DNA from: Rhodospirillales bacterium
Lineage (GTDB): Bacteria > Pseudomonadota > Alphaproteobacteria > Rhodospirillales > Casp-alpha2
DNA: 42,169 bases
NCBI GenBank assembly: GCA_021775095.1
Contig: JAJFII010000037.1
Coordinates: 1-42,169, forward strand
Direction of reading: 5' to 3'
Part shown: positions 32,325 through 41,010 of the stretch, piece after piece
Position numbering within the stretch: the first letter of the stretch is position 1
Layout: every line of letters begins with the position of its first letter
Notes under the pieces: model-generated
Told to the model about the DNA's origin: nothing
What the model saw: only the letters and a program-made list of their open reading frames with translations
Databases searched by the model: none
Made by a program: the position numbers and the translations under genes

Positions 32325-34361
32325 TTAGGCGACCTTTAAAGCGACTTCGACCCGGGTATCGTTATAACAGGCACCGCCAATCAGATCGGCATAGGCGTCA
32401 CCGGAGATCAAAGCACACGTGGTCTGACCGGTATCGCTGGTTTTAAACCACGCACCCTTCGGTGAATAAACCGTACCCGGACGTACCGCATCGGTTATTT
32501 TCAGCGTTAAATGGACGGTGCCAAGATCGTTCCAAACCTTGACAAGGGTTGCACCATCAAGGCCGCGGGCCGCCGCATCATCCGGGTGCATTTCAACAAT
32601 TGGCCGCTCGTCACTGGCTTTCAGGCCACCGAACGTCGCATTGATTCGGTTGTCCGACGACGGGGTGATCAAATACAGCGGAAAGTCTGACTTTAGGTCC
32701 CGATAGGTTGGTGCCGCCTGGTTAAATCGCCGGCCGAGATCCTGTGAAATCAGTTCCACCTTGCCGCTTTTTGTGGTTGGGAAGGTGTTGACAAAGGGCA
32801 GCGCCGGGTCGCCGTCGAACCGCATGGGGATAGCCCTGTCCAGGGGGAGCCGGGACGGCTGATACCCCTGTAATCGGGGGTCGTGCAAATCCAGGCATTC
32901 GTCCATCAGTTCGTCATCGGTTTTTGTAAAAAGCGGGTCGTTAAAACCAAACCGCGCAGCCAAGCGGCGAAATATTTCGGTGTTGGGAAGCGATTCTCCC
33001 ACCCGTGGGATGACCGGCTCGGCGCGCTGTAAAAACTGCTGTCCATAGGCACCATAAACGTCGGCAAATTCAAAATGGCTGGACGCCGGCAAAACGATAT
33101 CACAGTAGGCCATACTGTCTGTCATTACCACGTCACAGCCCACCAGAAACACGCCGTCACGGGCCAGGGCCCGTTTCATGCGGTTTTGGTCCGGATGCAC
33201 ACTGACCGGATTGTGGTTGTAGATGAACACCCCTTTGACAGGGATTTCGAGGTTATCATCAAGCATATGTTTGGCCACATCAATAATATTAAAGGTCCGG
33301 GTTCCCTCGGGTATCAAATGGGTTCCCTTGCGACGGTCCGGTGTTACCGGAAAGGCATTGCCGGCTTTGCCGATCAATCCACCGCCTTTGACTGCAAATT
33401 TTCCAGCCAGAACGGGCAGGGCCATGGCGGCGCGGTTGCCGCTGCCACCGTTGCGGTTGCGCTCCATGCCATTACCAATCGTAATGACCGCCGGGTTGCT
33501 GTCTTTGTAAAGCTTGGCGAAGGCGCGAATGAGGTCAGCTTCAATGCCACATATTTTTGCAGCACTTTCGACAGTAACCTGTCTTGCCGCTGTCATATAG
33601 GCATCGAAACCGTCGGCCCATTGGTTGATAAAGTCCCGATCCAGGCCGTCGATCCGCTCCAGTTCCAAGGCAACGGCCCAGGCAAAAACCACGTCTGTCC
33701 CCGGGGTGATGGCCAGATGCATATCCGCCGTTTCGGCAATTTTTATGCGTTTGGGATCAATAACCACAAGTTTTGCACCGTTTTTACGGGCCTGTTTGGT
33801 AATGCCGCTGAAATGCAGATTGGAAACCGTCACATTGTTGCCCCAGACAACAATCAATTTCGAATGCACGGCCTGTTCCGGTGGCATGGTCGCCATACCG
33901 CCGTACAGGCTTGCATAGGCTTCGCTTTTGACGCCGCCACACAGGGCGCCACGGTTGAGCAGGGTGGCGCCCATTTTATGGAAAAACCGGCCGTCGATGG
34001 ATGAGTTTGAAATCATTCCATGGGGCCCGGCATAATTAAGCGGCACGATGGATTGCGGACCATAGGTTTTGATCGCCTGGTTAAAGGCGTCATGAATGGC
34101 CTCGATGGCCTGGTCCCAGGTTATTCGCCGGAATTGACCATCGCCCTTTTTGCCAACCCGTTGCAAGGGATGGGTTAAGCGGTTTTCACCATGCACAAAC
34201 TCCGGGTAATGACGGGCTATTTTGTTGCATAGAACCCCTTTGGTATAGGGGTTTGCGTCAGAGCCGCGAACTTTGATGACCTTGTTGTCTTCAACGCTCA
34301 CCGTAAGGCTGCAGGTGTCGGGACAGTCCATAGGGCATACACTGGGAAGTTCGGTAATCAT
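32325..34361 (-). CDS. Molybdopterin-dependent oxidoreductase (bis-MGD, DMSO reductase superfamily)
   Basis: A single-subunit-looking molybdopterin oxidoreductase of 678 residues. The N-terminal iron-sulfur ligands are Cys9, Cys13, Cys17 (CPMDCPDTC) and Cys45. Other elements are the candidate molybdenum-ligand region NRGALCGGVKSEA, VWGNNVTVSNLHFSG, VVIDPKR and VITIGNGMERNRNGG, and a C-terminal molydopterin-dinucleotide domain (about 555-678). There is no twin-arginine signal, so it is probably cytoplasmic. The substrate is not evident; neither an iron-sulfur nor a membrane subunit is adjacent. It diverges from a MocR regulator with an AT-rich palindrome between the two. ModABC in this window would supply its molybdenum. 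Confidence 0.88.
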   Translation of the reverse strand: MITELPSVCPMDCPDTCSLTVSVEDNKVIKVRGSDANPYTKGVLCNKIARHYPEFVHGENRLTHPLQRVGKKGDGQFRRITWDQAIEAIHDAFNQAIKTYGPQSIVPLNYAGPHGMISNSSIDGRFFHKMGATLLNRGALCGGVKSEAYASLYGGMATMPPEQAVHSKLIVVWGNNVTVSNLHFSGITKQARKNGAKLVVIDPKRIKIAETADMHLAITPGTDVVFAWAVALELERIDGLDRDFINQWADGFDAYMTAARQVTVESAAKICGIEADLIRAFAKLYKDSNPAVITIGNGMERNRNGGSGNRAAMALPVLAGKFAVKGGGLIGKAGNAFPVTPDRRKGTHLIPEGTRTFNIIDVAKHMLDDNLEIPVKGVFIYNHNPVSVHPDQNRMKRALARDGVFLVGCDVVMTDSMAYCDIVLPASSHFEFADVYGAYGQQFLQRAEPVIPRVGESLPNTEIFRRLAARFGFNDPLFTKTDDELMDECLDLHDPRLQGYQPSRLPLDRAIPMRFDGDPALPFVNTFPTTKSGKVELISQDLGRRFNQAAPTYRDLKSDFPLYLITPSSDNRINATFGGLKASDERPIVEMHPDDAAARGLDGATLVKVWNDLGTVHLTLKITDAVRPGTVYSPKGAWFKTSDTGQTTCALISGDAYADLIGGACYNDTRVEVALKVA

Positions 34362-34417
34362 AATTTTCGCTCCGCCGTCAATTCATAGCTTTAGAATGCA
34401 CCTATCAAACGGGAAAA

Positions 34418-34445
34418 TTGGCTTTATGAAAAGATCCATTATAAT
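34418..34445 (+). promoter_or_regulatory. Candidate promoter of the MocR gene
   Basis: TTGGCT (34418-34423) and TATAAT (34440-34445), spaced 16 bases. The -10 lies within the palindrome at 34435-34457, so any protein bound there would block it. Confidence 0.45.
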
Positions 34446-34457
34446 ATTTATAATGGA
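34435..34457. promoter_or_regulatory. AT-rich near-perfect palindrome between the oxidoreductase and MocR genes
   Basis: Ten-base arms (TCCATTATAA and its complement TTATAATGGA) flank TAT. A further CCATTAT at 34459-34465 repeats the half-site in the same orientation as the left arm. Both strands contain TATAAT within it. It lies 23 bases before the chosen MocR start and 74 bases upstream of the oxidoreductase start; an autoregulatory MocR site is the obvious candidate. Confidence 0.5.
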
Positions 34458-34479
34458 GCCATTATTAGGGCAAGATCCG

Positions 34480-35973
34480 ATGCCGAAAAACCGCCAAAAA
34501 TCCCCCCTTTTGTCCATTTCCATTGACCGAGAGGCAGCAGAATCCCTGCAAATTCAGATTTTTGAACAGGTTCGAGGTGCCATATTGGCGGGACGTTTGG
34601 CGCCGGGCACCCGGTTGCCCGCCTCACGCACCTTGGCATCGGAGTTAAAAGTTTCCCGCAATACTATTCTCGCGGCCTTCGAGCGGTTATATGCGGAAGG
34701 TTATACGGAGGGCCAAATCGGATCCGGCACTCGGGTTTCCAGAGTCCTGCCGGAGGACCTGTTATCTGCCCGTCGCCAGTCGACGGCGATGACCACAGGT
34801 CAGATGACGTCCGGAAAACTATCCAAACTGACTGCCGCACTGTCTACCCGCCGAGCCATTGACCGAAGCGCTCACCGACGCGCCTTTCGGCCCGGTCTGC
34901 CGGATTTGGACAGTTTCCCGTTTGCCATTTGGAGCCGCCTGGTCGGACGGTTTTGGCGTAATCCGCCAAAGGAACTGGTGTTTTCCGGGGACCTTTCGGG
35001 GTATCGCCCGCTGCGCGATGTTGTTGCTGCATATCTTGGTGCCGTGCGTGGATTGAACTGTACCGGTGAAAACGTGATCATAACGTCGGGTGCCCAACAG
35101 GCCCTCGATTTGATTGCCCGCACTGTCATCGATCCGGGCGACAAGGTCTGGGTGGAAAATCCCGGTTATTCTGGACTTCGTAACACCCTAAAAGCAGCCG
35201 GTGCCGAATTGGTCCATGTGCCCGTCGACCGACAGGGGGTGTCCGTACAAACGGGCATTGGTTTGGCACCGGATGCGGTTCTGGCGGCGGTCACACCGTC
35301 CCATCAATATCCCCTGGGTGTGACCATGAGTTTGTCGCGGCGCCTGGAGGTTCTCGATTGGGCCCAGGACCGGGGGGCATGGATACTGGAAGACGACTAC
35401 GACAGTGATTTCCGCTATTCGGGTCGCCCGCTTTCGGCTCTGCAAGGGCTCGACCGGAAGGGTCGGGTGATTTATGTCGGGACCTTTTCCAAAATCCTCT
35501 TCCCGACCCTGCGCTTGGGCTATGTTGTGCTCCCGGATTTTCTGATCGACCCGTTTTTACGGGTTCGCTCGGCCCTCGATGATCACCCGGCGATCGCCCT
35601 GCAACCAGCACTGGCGGAATTTATTGAAGACGGCCATTTTGCCGCCCATTTGCGACGCCTGCGGCACTTGTACGGTGACCGCCAGAAATTCTTGATAAAC
35701 GCCGTTGCCACCCAGGGTGCGGGGTTGCTCGAAGTCGAACCCCACGAGGCGGGCATGCATCTGGTGGCTCGGTTCGCCGAGTCCCAGCCTTTGAGCGACC
35801 GCCAGGTCGCCGAACGGGCGGACCGGGCAGGGCTGGTGGCACCCGCTCTTTCCGGTTATTACGCTGACCCCACGGTCGACCGTCGCGCTGTGGTTTTGGG
35901 ATATGCCGGTTTAACGGAAGCAGAAATCGTTCAGGCGATGTCGACTTTGGTGACGGCCATAGGCCCAAACTAG
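34480..35973 (+). CDS. MocR-type transcriptional regulator (GntR HTH plus aminotransferase domain)
   Basis: A 497-residue PLP-binding regulator of the MocR/PdxR family. The first 90 residues are a GntR winged helix (LQIQIFEQVRGAILAGRLAPGTRLPASRTLASELKVSRNTI). A linker leads to a fold-type I aminotransferase domain (about 115-495) with SGAQQALDLIARTVIDPGD, the Asp-containing LEDDYDSDFRYSG and the PLP lysine in YVGTFSKILFPTLRLGY. AGGG precedes the ATG at 34480 by about nine bases; an ATG at 34453 is an alternative. Family members usually control a nearby gene linked to vitamin B6, taurine, GABA or D-Ala metabolism. The only divergent neighbour is the molybdopterin oxidoreductase, which makes that a candidate target. 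Confidence 0.93.
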   Translation: MPKNRQKSPLLSISIDREAAESLQIQIFEQVRGAILAGRLAPGTRLPASRTLASELKVSRNTILAAFERLYAEGYTEGQIGSGTRVSRVLPEDLLSARRQSTAMTTGQMTSGKLSKLTAALSTRRAIDRSAHRRAFRPGLPDLDSFPFAIWSRLVGRFWRNPPKELVFSGDLSGYRPLRDVVAAYLGAVRGLNCTGENVIITSGAQQALDLIARTVIDPGDKVWVENPGYSGLRNTLKAAGAELVHVPVDRQGVSVQTGIGLAPDAVLAAVTPSHQYPLGVTMSLSRRLEVLDWAQDRGAWILEDDYDSDFRYSGRPLSALQGLDRKGRVIYVGTFSKILFPTLRLGYVVLPDFLIDPFLRVRSALDDHPAIALQPALAEFIEDGHFAAHLRRLRHLYGDRQKFLINAVATQGAGLLEVEPHEAGMHLVARFAESQPLSDRQVAERADRAGLVAPALSGYYADPTVDRRAVVLGYAGLTEAEIVQAMSTLVTAIGPN

Positions 35974-36025
35974 TGTGTCCGTCGCAAAAAAATAAACTCT
36001 GGATGACGACCGGAAGATACGGTTG

Positions 36026-36457
36026 TCAGGTGTGATCATCTGGAAAAGCGCCGTCTGAAGACTTTTGAAACTGCGGGCAGGAATCATTGATTTCATAAAA
36101 GTCAGCTTTTTCACCGACAAATATATGGCCCATGGTCTTGAGTTTCGATGGTTGCTCCAGGGCACCGGCTAAGATGCCCGTGGAATCCTGTTGGTCCGGT
36201 TGCCAAAACAGGCTCGATCCGCATTCGCCGCAAAACCCCCGTTGGGCAATTTGCGAGGACCGATACCATTTTAATCCGCGCCCCTCGGTAATTGTGATCT
36301 GGTGATTTTGGGCCTTGGTATGGGCACCGGGGCCGCCGTGAAGTTTTTGGCACATTTGGCAGTGGCAGTAGACCACGTCACGCAACGGCCCGGAAACCTG
36401 AAACTTAACACCGCCACACAGGCAACCACCGGACCGGACGGGTGGCGCGCCGGTCAT
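36026..36457 (-). CDS. GFA/CENP-V-type zinc protein (glutathione-dependent formaldehyde-activating family)
   Basis: A 143-residue zinc-binding protein of the GFA family. The cysteine pattern is clear: GGCLCGGVKF (Cys12, Cys14), YCHCQMCQK (Cys31, Cys33, Cys36), and GFCGECGSSL (Cys76, Cys79). The family name comes from glutathione-dependent formaldehyde activation, but most members have unknown substrates and several are not enzymes for formaldehyde. The ATG directly follows the phaC stop codon, so it is co-transcribed with the PHA synthase; a functional link is not known. It converges with the MocR gene. Confidence 0.88.
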   Translation of the reverse strand: MTGAPPVRSGGCLCGGVKFQVSGPLRDVVYCHCQMCQKLHGGPGAHTKAQNHQITITEGRGLKWYRSSQIAQRGFCGECGSSLFWQPDQQDSTGILAGALEQPSKLKTMGHIFVGEKADFYEINDSCPQFQKSSDGAFPDDHT

Positions 36458-38260
36458 TTAGCTGCTGGCCTTTGTCAGGACATAAGTGCCCGGCGCATCA
36501 CAAAGTGTCTTAAGGGGACCGTCGCCTGGGACCCGTGCCGCGACTTTTTCCTTGGGACTGGATTTTTTAAGCCACTGATCCCAGTCCAGCCACCATGAGC
36601 CCGGGTGTTGCGTGGCACCGGCCAGCCAGCTGTCCGGAGTTTTTGATTTTTTGTCGTTGGTCCAATAGCCGTATTTGTTAGATGCCGGCGGATTAATAAT
36701 GCCGGCGATATGTCCGGACCCCGACAGCACAAATTTGACCGGGCCGGAATAAATCTGGGTTCCAGCGAAGGTCGCCTGCCACGGCGCGATGTGGTCTTCG
36801 CGGGTCGCGACAATATAACTGGGGAGTTTGATTTTACCGAGGTCCAGTTCCTGACCCGCCAGGGTGATCCCGCCCTTTTTGATCATTTTGTTTTCCATAT
36901 ACATATTGCGTAAATAAAAACTATGCATGGCTGCTGGCATTCGGGTGGAATCGGCGTTCCAATAAAGCAAATCGAAGGGAAAGGGTTCTTTGCCCATGAG
37001 ATAATTATTAACAACAAAGGACCAGATCAAGTCGTTCGACTTCATCATGTTAAAGGTCGCGGCCATTTCTCCCCCTTCAAGAAATCCGCGTTCATTCATG
37101 ACTTTTTCCAAAGATTCCACCTGTTTTTCGTCGATGAAAACCTTTAAATCTCCAGCCTGTTCAAAATCGACCAGAGATGCGAAGTACGTCGCTGAATTGA
37201 CGCGGTTGTCACCGACCTGCTGCAGATAAGCAAGGGTCGCGGCTAACAGGGTTCCGCCAATGCAGTAACCGACCATATTAACTTTGGCGTCGCCGGTCGC
37301 TTTGCCAACGGCATCGATGGCCGCAACCGGGCCTTCCAGCATGTAATCTTCAAATGTTTTTTGCGCCAGGTTGGCGTCCGGATTGACCCAGGAAATGACA
37401 AAAACCGTGTGCCCCTGTTCCGTTGCCCATTTGATAAAAGAATTTTTTTCACGCAAATCGAGGATGTAATATTTGTTAATCCAGGGCGGCACGATCAACA
37501 GGGGCGTTCGGAGAACCGTGTCCGTCAACGGTGCAAATTGCAGCAATTCCATCAATTCGTTGCGGTAAACGACGGCACCTTTTGAAGTGGCAATATCTTT
37601 GCCGATGACAAAATCGTCCTGGTTGGACATCTTTATTTTTAGCTCGCCATTGCCCGCTTCCAAGTCTCTGAGCAGGTTCTGCAGACCGTTGATCAGATTG
37701 TCGCCGCCCGTATCCATGGTTTCCTTGAGGATTTCCGGGTTGGTCATGAGAAAGTTACTGGGCGACAGGGCATCGGCAAACTGGCGGGTTATAAATTGGA
37801 CCTTTTTTGCCGAGGCGTCGTCGAGGCCTTGCACATTATTGACGGTCGACTGCATCCAGTTCGACGTTAAAAGATAGGATTGTTTTATAAAATCGAAGAC
37901 GTTATTTTCGGACCAGGCCTCATCTTTAAAGCGCCGGTCGTCATGATCGGGTGTCGCCACCGGCTCCGTCTCCAGCCCCATCATCCGATTTGCCGTATTC
38001 TGCCAAAGGCCAAGATAGTCCTGCCACAAATCTAGACTTGCCTCAACGGCGGGCGACGGATTGGTCATCATTTGCGTCGTCAGCGCAAGGAAGGCATTTC
38101 CCACATTCAAAGGATCTATGTCCTTGGATTTGTTTTCCATGGCCTGTGTTGCCAAAAATTCCGTCACCAGTTTATGGCTGCGGGCGGCGATATCACTGAC
38201 TATTTTTGAGAATTCTTCAGGATCCGTATAGGAATGTGACGTGTGTGGTTGATCGTTCAT
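36458..38260 (-). CDS. phaC: Class I poly(3-hydroxyalkanoate) synthase PhaC
   Basis: A polyester synthase of 600 residues, the class I length. An N-terminal domain (about 1-230) precedes the alpha/beta-hydrolase catalytic domain. The lipase-like box is GYCIGG with nucleophile Cys333. The other triad members are Asp489 in TREDHIAPW and His517 in GSGHIAGI. LLIVPPWINKYYILDL and WSFVVNNYLMGKEPFPFDLLYWNAD are family signatures. It links 3-hydroxyacyl-CoA units to PHA granules. AGAGGAT lies 7 bases before the ATG at 38260; an in-frame ATG at 38287 lacks this. phaA/phaB are not nearby. It diverges from the lipoprotein gene. Confidence 0.96.
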   Translation of the reverse strand: MNDQPHTSHSYTDPEEFSKIVSDIAARSHKLVTEFLATQAMENKSKDIDPLNVGNAFLALTTQMMTNPSPAVEASLDLWQDYLGLWQNTANRMMGLETEPVATPDHDDRRFKDEAWSENNVFDFIKQSYLLTSNWMQSTVNNVQGLDDASAKKVQFITRQFADALSPSNFLMTNPEILKETMDTGGDNLINGLQNLLRDLEAGNGELKIKMSNQDDFVIGKDIATSKGAVVYRNELMELLQFAPLTDTVLRTPLLIVPPWINKYYILDLREKNSFIKWATEQGHTVFVISWVNPDANLAQKTFEDYMLEGPVAAIDAVGKATGDAKVNMVGYCIGGTLLAATLAYLQQVGDNRVNSATYFASLVDFEQAGDLKVFIDEKQVESLEKVMNERGFLEGGEMAATFNMMKSNDLIWSFVVNNYLMGKEPFPFDLLYWNADSTRMPAAMHSFYLRNMYMENKMIKKGGITLAGQELDLGKIKLPSYIVATREDHIAPWQATFAGTQIYSGPVKFVLSGSGHIAGIINPPASNKYGYWTNDKKSKTPDSWLAGATQHPGSWWLDWDQWLKKSSPKEKVAARVPGDGPLKTLCDAPGTYVLTKASS

Positions 38261-38451
38261 GGGTTTATCCTCTATGCTCGCATGCAATCGCGACGAGATG
38301 TCCTTGAAATATATGGAGATTTTGTAATAAAAACAATGTATAGCAAGACATAAGAAACAGCACGTTGTTTGGCGTCTGTTAACTAAATCGGGGACATTCT
38401 GTACAGGTTACGGAAATTAACCTTTCGAAATAAGGCATTTGGGGGAGCGTC

Positions 38452-39687
38452 ATGACAATGGCTCGCGAAAAACGGATTAAAAATAAAACAAAATCAAATT
38501 CTTTATCGGGTTCTGTTGGGGCCCTGATCGCTGCCGGTCTGGTCGCTGGCTGTTCACAGGTGCCGGACGCGATTAATCCCGTTCAATGGTACAACAACTC
38601 GGTCGAGTTTTTTGCCGGCGAAGAGGGACCCGACGACGATGCGCCACAGGCGGCGGAGAACGCGGCCCCGGCAAATACCCAGAGCGGCAATAAATCAGAG
38701 GCGGAATTTCCCCTTTTGTCGTCCATTGACCAGCAGCAAAGGGCGGCAAAACGGCCTCCGGCGCGGCCCGTGGCAAAGGCACTGGTTGCCGACGTGGAAG
38801 GCCGCAAATATGCCCCGTCGGTTGCCCGTCAGGGCGAAGCCATAAATGCGTTGAATGCCCCTCCGCCGTTACCACCGACGGCCTCGGCGCAGGCACCTGA
38901 AGCAAAGGCAAAAACGGCAGCAACAACAACAGCAACAGAAACAGCAACAACAACAGCAACAACAACAACAGCAGTGTCACCGGCACCAGCCACGCCAGAG
39001 CAGGCAAAAGCCCCGGTTGCCGTGGCCCGCGCCCGGGACCTGCCGAGCGCCAATCAAACCGTGCCCAGCGCAGCGACCGGTAATCAGCAACAGGATAATT
39101 TCCAGGCCCGGTTTGCCCTTCGCCTGGCAGAAATTCGCTCCCGGGCAAGCCAGGGGACGGCCCTTCCGATCAACGCTGCGTCGCCCGTATCTGCGGCTGG
39201 ATACGAAACAGTCGTTGTCTCATCAAGTGGCATTGAAGCCGGTTACGGCATGGCCGCAGCAGCTATCACCTCTCCGGCCATAAATACCGCGACCACCTAT
39301 GTGGAACAGGCTGCGGGTTTTATCGGGCCAGGAGCAGTTAAAGTGGCGACCATTCGTTTTGCAAACGGCTCGTCGCGCCTATCCAGTCGGGATCGCCAGA
39401 TTTTGGCAAATGTCTGGGAACTGAAAAAAGAACGTGGCGGGCGTATTCACGTGGTCGGACACGCCTCAAGCCGGACCCGCAATACGGATCCCGTCAGACA
39501 TAAAATGATCAATTTTAGTGTCTCTGCAGCACGGGCCGACGCCATCGCCAAAGAACTGATGCGCATGGGTGCCGATCGTGCACAATTGGAAATCAACGCG
39601 ATTTCCGACAGTGCACCGCAATATCTGGAGATCATGCCGACCGGCGAAGCGGGCAACCGTCGAGCGGAAATATATCTGGAAAGTTAA
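38452..39687 (+). CDS. OmpA-like lipoprotein with a Thr/Ala-rich linker
   Basis: An envelope protein of 411 residues. A lipoprotein signal ends at LVAGC (30-34), with Cys34 as the expected lipidation site after a rather long basic start. The mature part begins with acidic and Ala/Pro-rich sequence. A Thr/Ala tract (about 155-175) is encoded by CAA/CAG repeats. The last about 115 residues resemble OmpA peptidoglycan-binding domains: VATIRFANGSSRLSSRDRQIL, IHVVGHASSRTRNT, and MINFSVSAARADAIAKELMRMGADRAQLEI with closing GNRRAEIYLE. It would anchor the envelope to peptidoglycan as Pal does, but it is far longer than Pal. A terminator follows at 39724. Confidence 0.8.
   Translation: MTMAREKRIKNKTKSNSLSGSVGALIAAGLVAGCSQVPDAINPVQWYNNSVEFFAGEEGPDDDAPQAAENAAPANTQSGNKSEAEFPLLSSIDQQQRAAKRPPARPVAKALVADVEGRKYAPSVARQGEAINALNAPPPLPPTASAQAPEAKAKTAATTTATETATTTATTTTAVSPAPATPEQAKAPVAVARARDLPSANQTVPSAATGNQQQDNFQARFALRLAEIRSRASQGTALPINAASPVSAAGYETVVVSSSGIEAGYGMAAAAITSPAINTATTYVEQAAGFIGPGAVKVATIRFANGSSRLSSRDRQILANVWELKKERGGRIHVVGHASSRTRNTDPVRHKMINFSVSAARADAIAKELMRMGADRAQLEINAISDSAPQYLEIMPTGEAGNRRAEIYLES
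38918..38974 (+). repeat. CAA/CAG microsatellite-like tract within the lipoprotein gene
   Basis: An imperfect run of CAACAACAG-type triplets about 55 bases long, encoding Thr and Ala. All visible changes keep triplet register. Such runs can change length by slippage, which would vary the linker length but not the frame. Confidence 0.75.
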
Positions 39688-39723
39688 TACGCCTTCATCT
39701 CACTCGTTATTAAATATGCGACG

Positions 39724-39750
39724 GAATAAGGCCAAACGGCCTTATTTCTG
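39724..39750 (+). terminator. Terminator-like hairpin after the lipoprotein gene
   Basis: AATAAGGCC (39725-39733), an AAAC loop, and GGCCTTATT (39738-39746) form a perfect 9-bp stem, followed by a short T-rich end (TCTGCTTG). It lies 36 bases past the stop and before the aminotransferase gene. Confidence 0.65.
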
Positions 39751-39786
39751 CTTGTGACACCCCCTTCAATCAGGCATTTGAAAACC

Positions 39787-41010
39787 ATGGATCAGCAATT
39801 TCATAAAATCCGGCGCCTGCCGCCCTATATCTTTGCCGAAGTCAATGAAATGAAAGCCCGTGCACGGGCTGCAGGCGAGGATATCATTGACTTTGGCATG
39901 GGCAATCCAGACCAGCCACCGGCCCCACATATCATCGAAAAATTACGGGAAACCATCCTCAATCCGAAGGTTCACCGTTATTCCAATTCGCGCGGTATTC
40001 CTGGCCTTCGCAAAGCCCTGTCGGCCTATTACGCCAGAAGGTTTAATGTGGAGGTCGATCCTGAATCCGAAACCATCGTCACCCTGGGTTCGAAGGAAGG
40101 TCTTGCCAATCTGTCGTCGGCCATCACCACGCCGGGCGATGTGATCCTGGTGCCAAATCCCAGTTATCCCATTCACCCCTTTGGATTTATCATTGCCGGT
40201 GCGGCGGTTCGAAACGTCCCGGTTGGTGCCGATGAAGATTTTTTTGCCGCCCTGGAACGCGCCGTACAACACAGTGTGCCCAAACCCACCGCCCTGGTTT
40301 TAAACTTTCCCAATAATCCGACGGCGGCATGTGTTGGTCTGGATTTTTATGCTCAGGTCGTTGATTTTTGCCTGTTCCACGGAATTTATATCCTTTCGGA
40401 TCTGGCCTATGGGGAAGTCTATTTTAACGACAATCCGCCACCGTCTATATTACAGATCAGGCGGGCCTGGGATATCGCCGTCGAGTTTACATCGCTCAGC
40501 AAAACCTACAACATGCCGGGATGGCGGATTGGTTTTGCGACCGGCAACAAAACGCTGATTTCTGCCCTGACCCGCGTCAAATCCTATCTGGACTACGGGG
40601 CTTTTACGCCCATTCAGGTGGCTGCGACCGCCGCCCTGAACGGTGACCAGAGTTGTGTCGATGAAATGCGTGGCCTCTATAAGAAGCGTCGTGATGTGCT
40701 GATCGAAGGCCTCGGTTCCGCCGGCTGGGAAATTCCCTCACCGCCGGCGACGATGTTTGCCTGGGCGCCAATTCCGCCACAACACCGGCATCTGGGATCG
40801 TTGGAGTTTTCGAAGTTACTGTTGGATGGTGCCCAGGTCGCGGTCGCTCCCGGTATCGGGTTTGGTGAACATGGCGATGGCCACGTGCGCATTGGTCTGG
40901 TGGAAAATTTGCATCGCACCCGACAAGCGATCCGTAACATAAAATCGTTTCTGGCGTCGTCTTCAGGTGCGGCGCGGGGCGAGCAGACAACACAAGGGGC
41001 AGACGAATGA
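39787..41010 (+). CDS. Class I/II aminotransferase (AlaC/LL-DAP aminotransferase-like)
   Basis: A PLP aminotransferase of 407 residues. The start FHKIRRLPPYIFAEVN and DFGMGNPDQPPAPHI are typical of the alphaproteobacterial group related to AlaC and LL-diaminopimelate aminotransferase-like enzymes. The PLP contacts include LNFPNNPTA, SDLAYGEVYF and the lysine in FTSLSKTYNMPGWRIGF. The product could be alanine or another amino acid from a 2-oxo acid. The ATG at 39787 matches the usual N-terminus; GTG at 39754 would extend into the terminator. The stop overlaps the start of the homoserine dehydrogenase gene (ATGA), so the two are co-translated, suggesting a role in the aspartate family. Confidence 0.9.
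   Translation: MDQQFHKIRRLPPYIFAEVNEMKARARAAGEDIIDFGMGNPDQPPAPHIIEKLRETILNPKVHRYSNSRGIPGLRKALSAYYARRFNVEVDPESETIVTLGSKEGLANLSSAITTPGDVILVPNPSYPIHPFGFIIAGAAVRNVPVGADEDFFAALERAVQHSVPKPTALVLNFPNNPTAACVGLDFYAQVVDFCLFHGIYILSDLAYGEVYFNDNPPPSILQIRRAWDIAVEFTSLSKTYNMPGWRIGFATGNKTLISALTRVKSYLDYGAFTPIQVAATAALNGDQSCVDEMRGLYKKRRDVLIEGLGSAGWEIPSPPATMFAWAPIPPQHRHLGSLEFSKLLLDGAQVAVAPGIGFGEHGDGHVRIGLVENLHRTRQAIRNIKSFLASSSGAARGEQTTQGADE

Noticed and set aside
33075-34004. Long open frame on the + strand opposite the molybdopterin oxidoreductase (309 codons)
   Set aside because: Shadow frame; the - strand protein has clear cysteine and cofactor motifs throughout.
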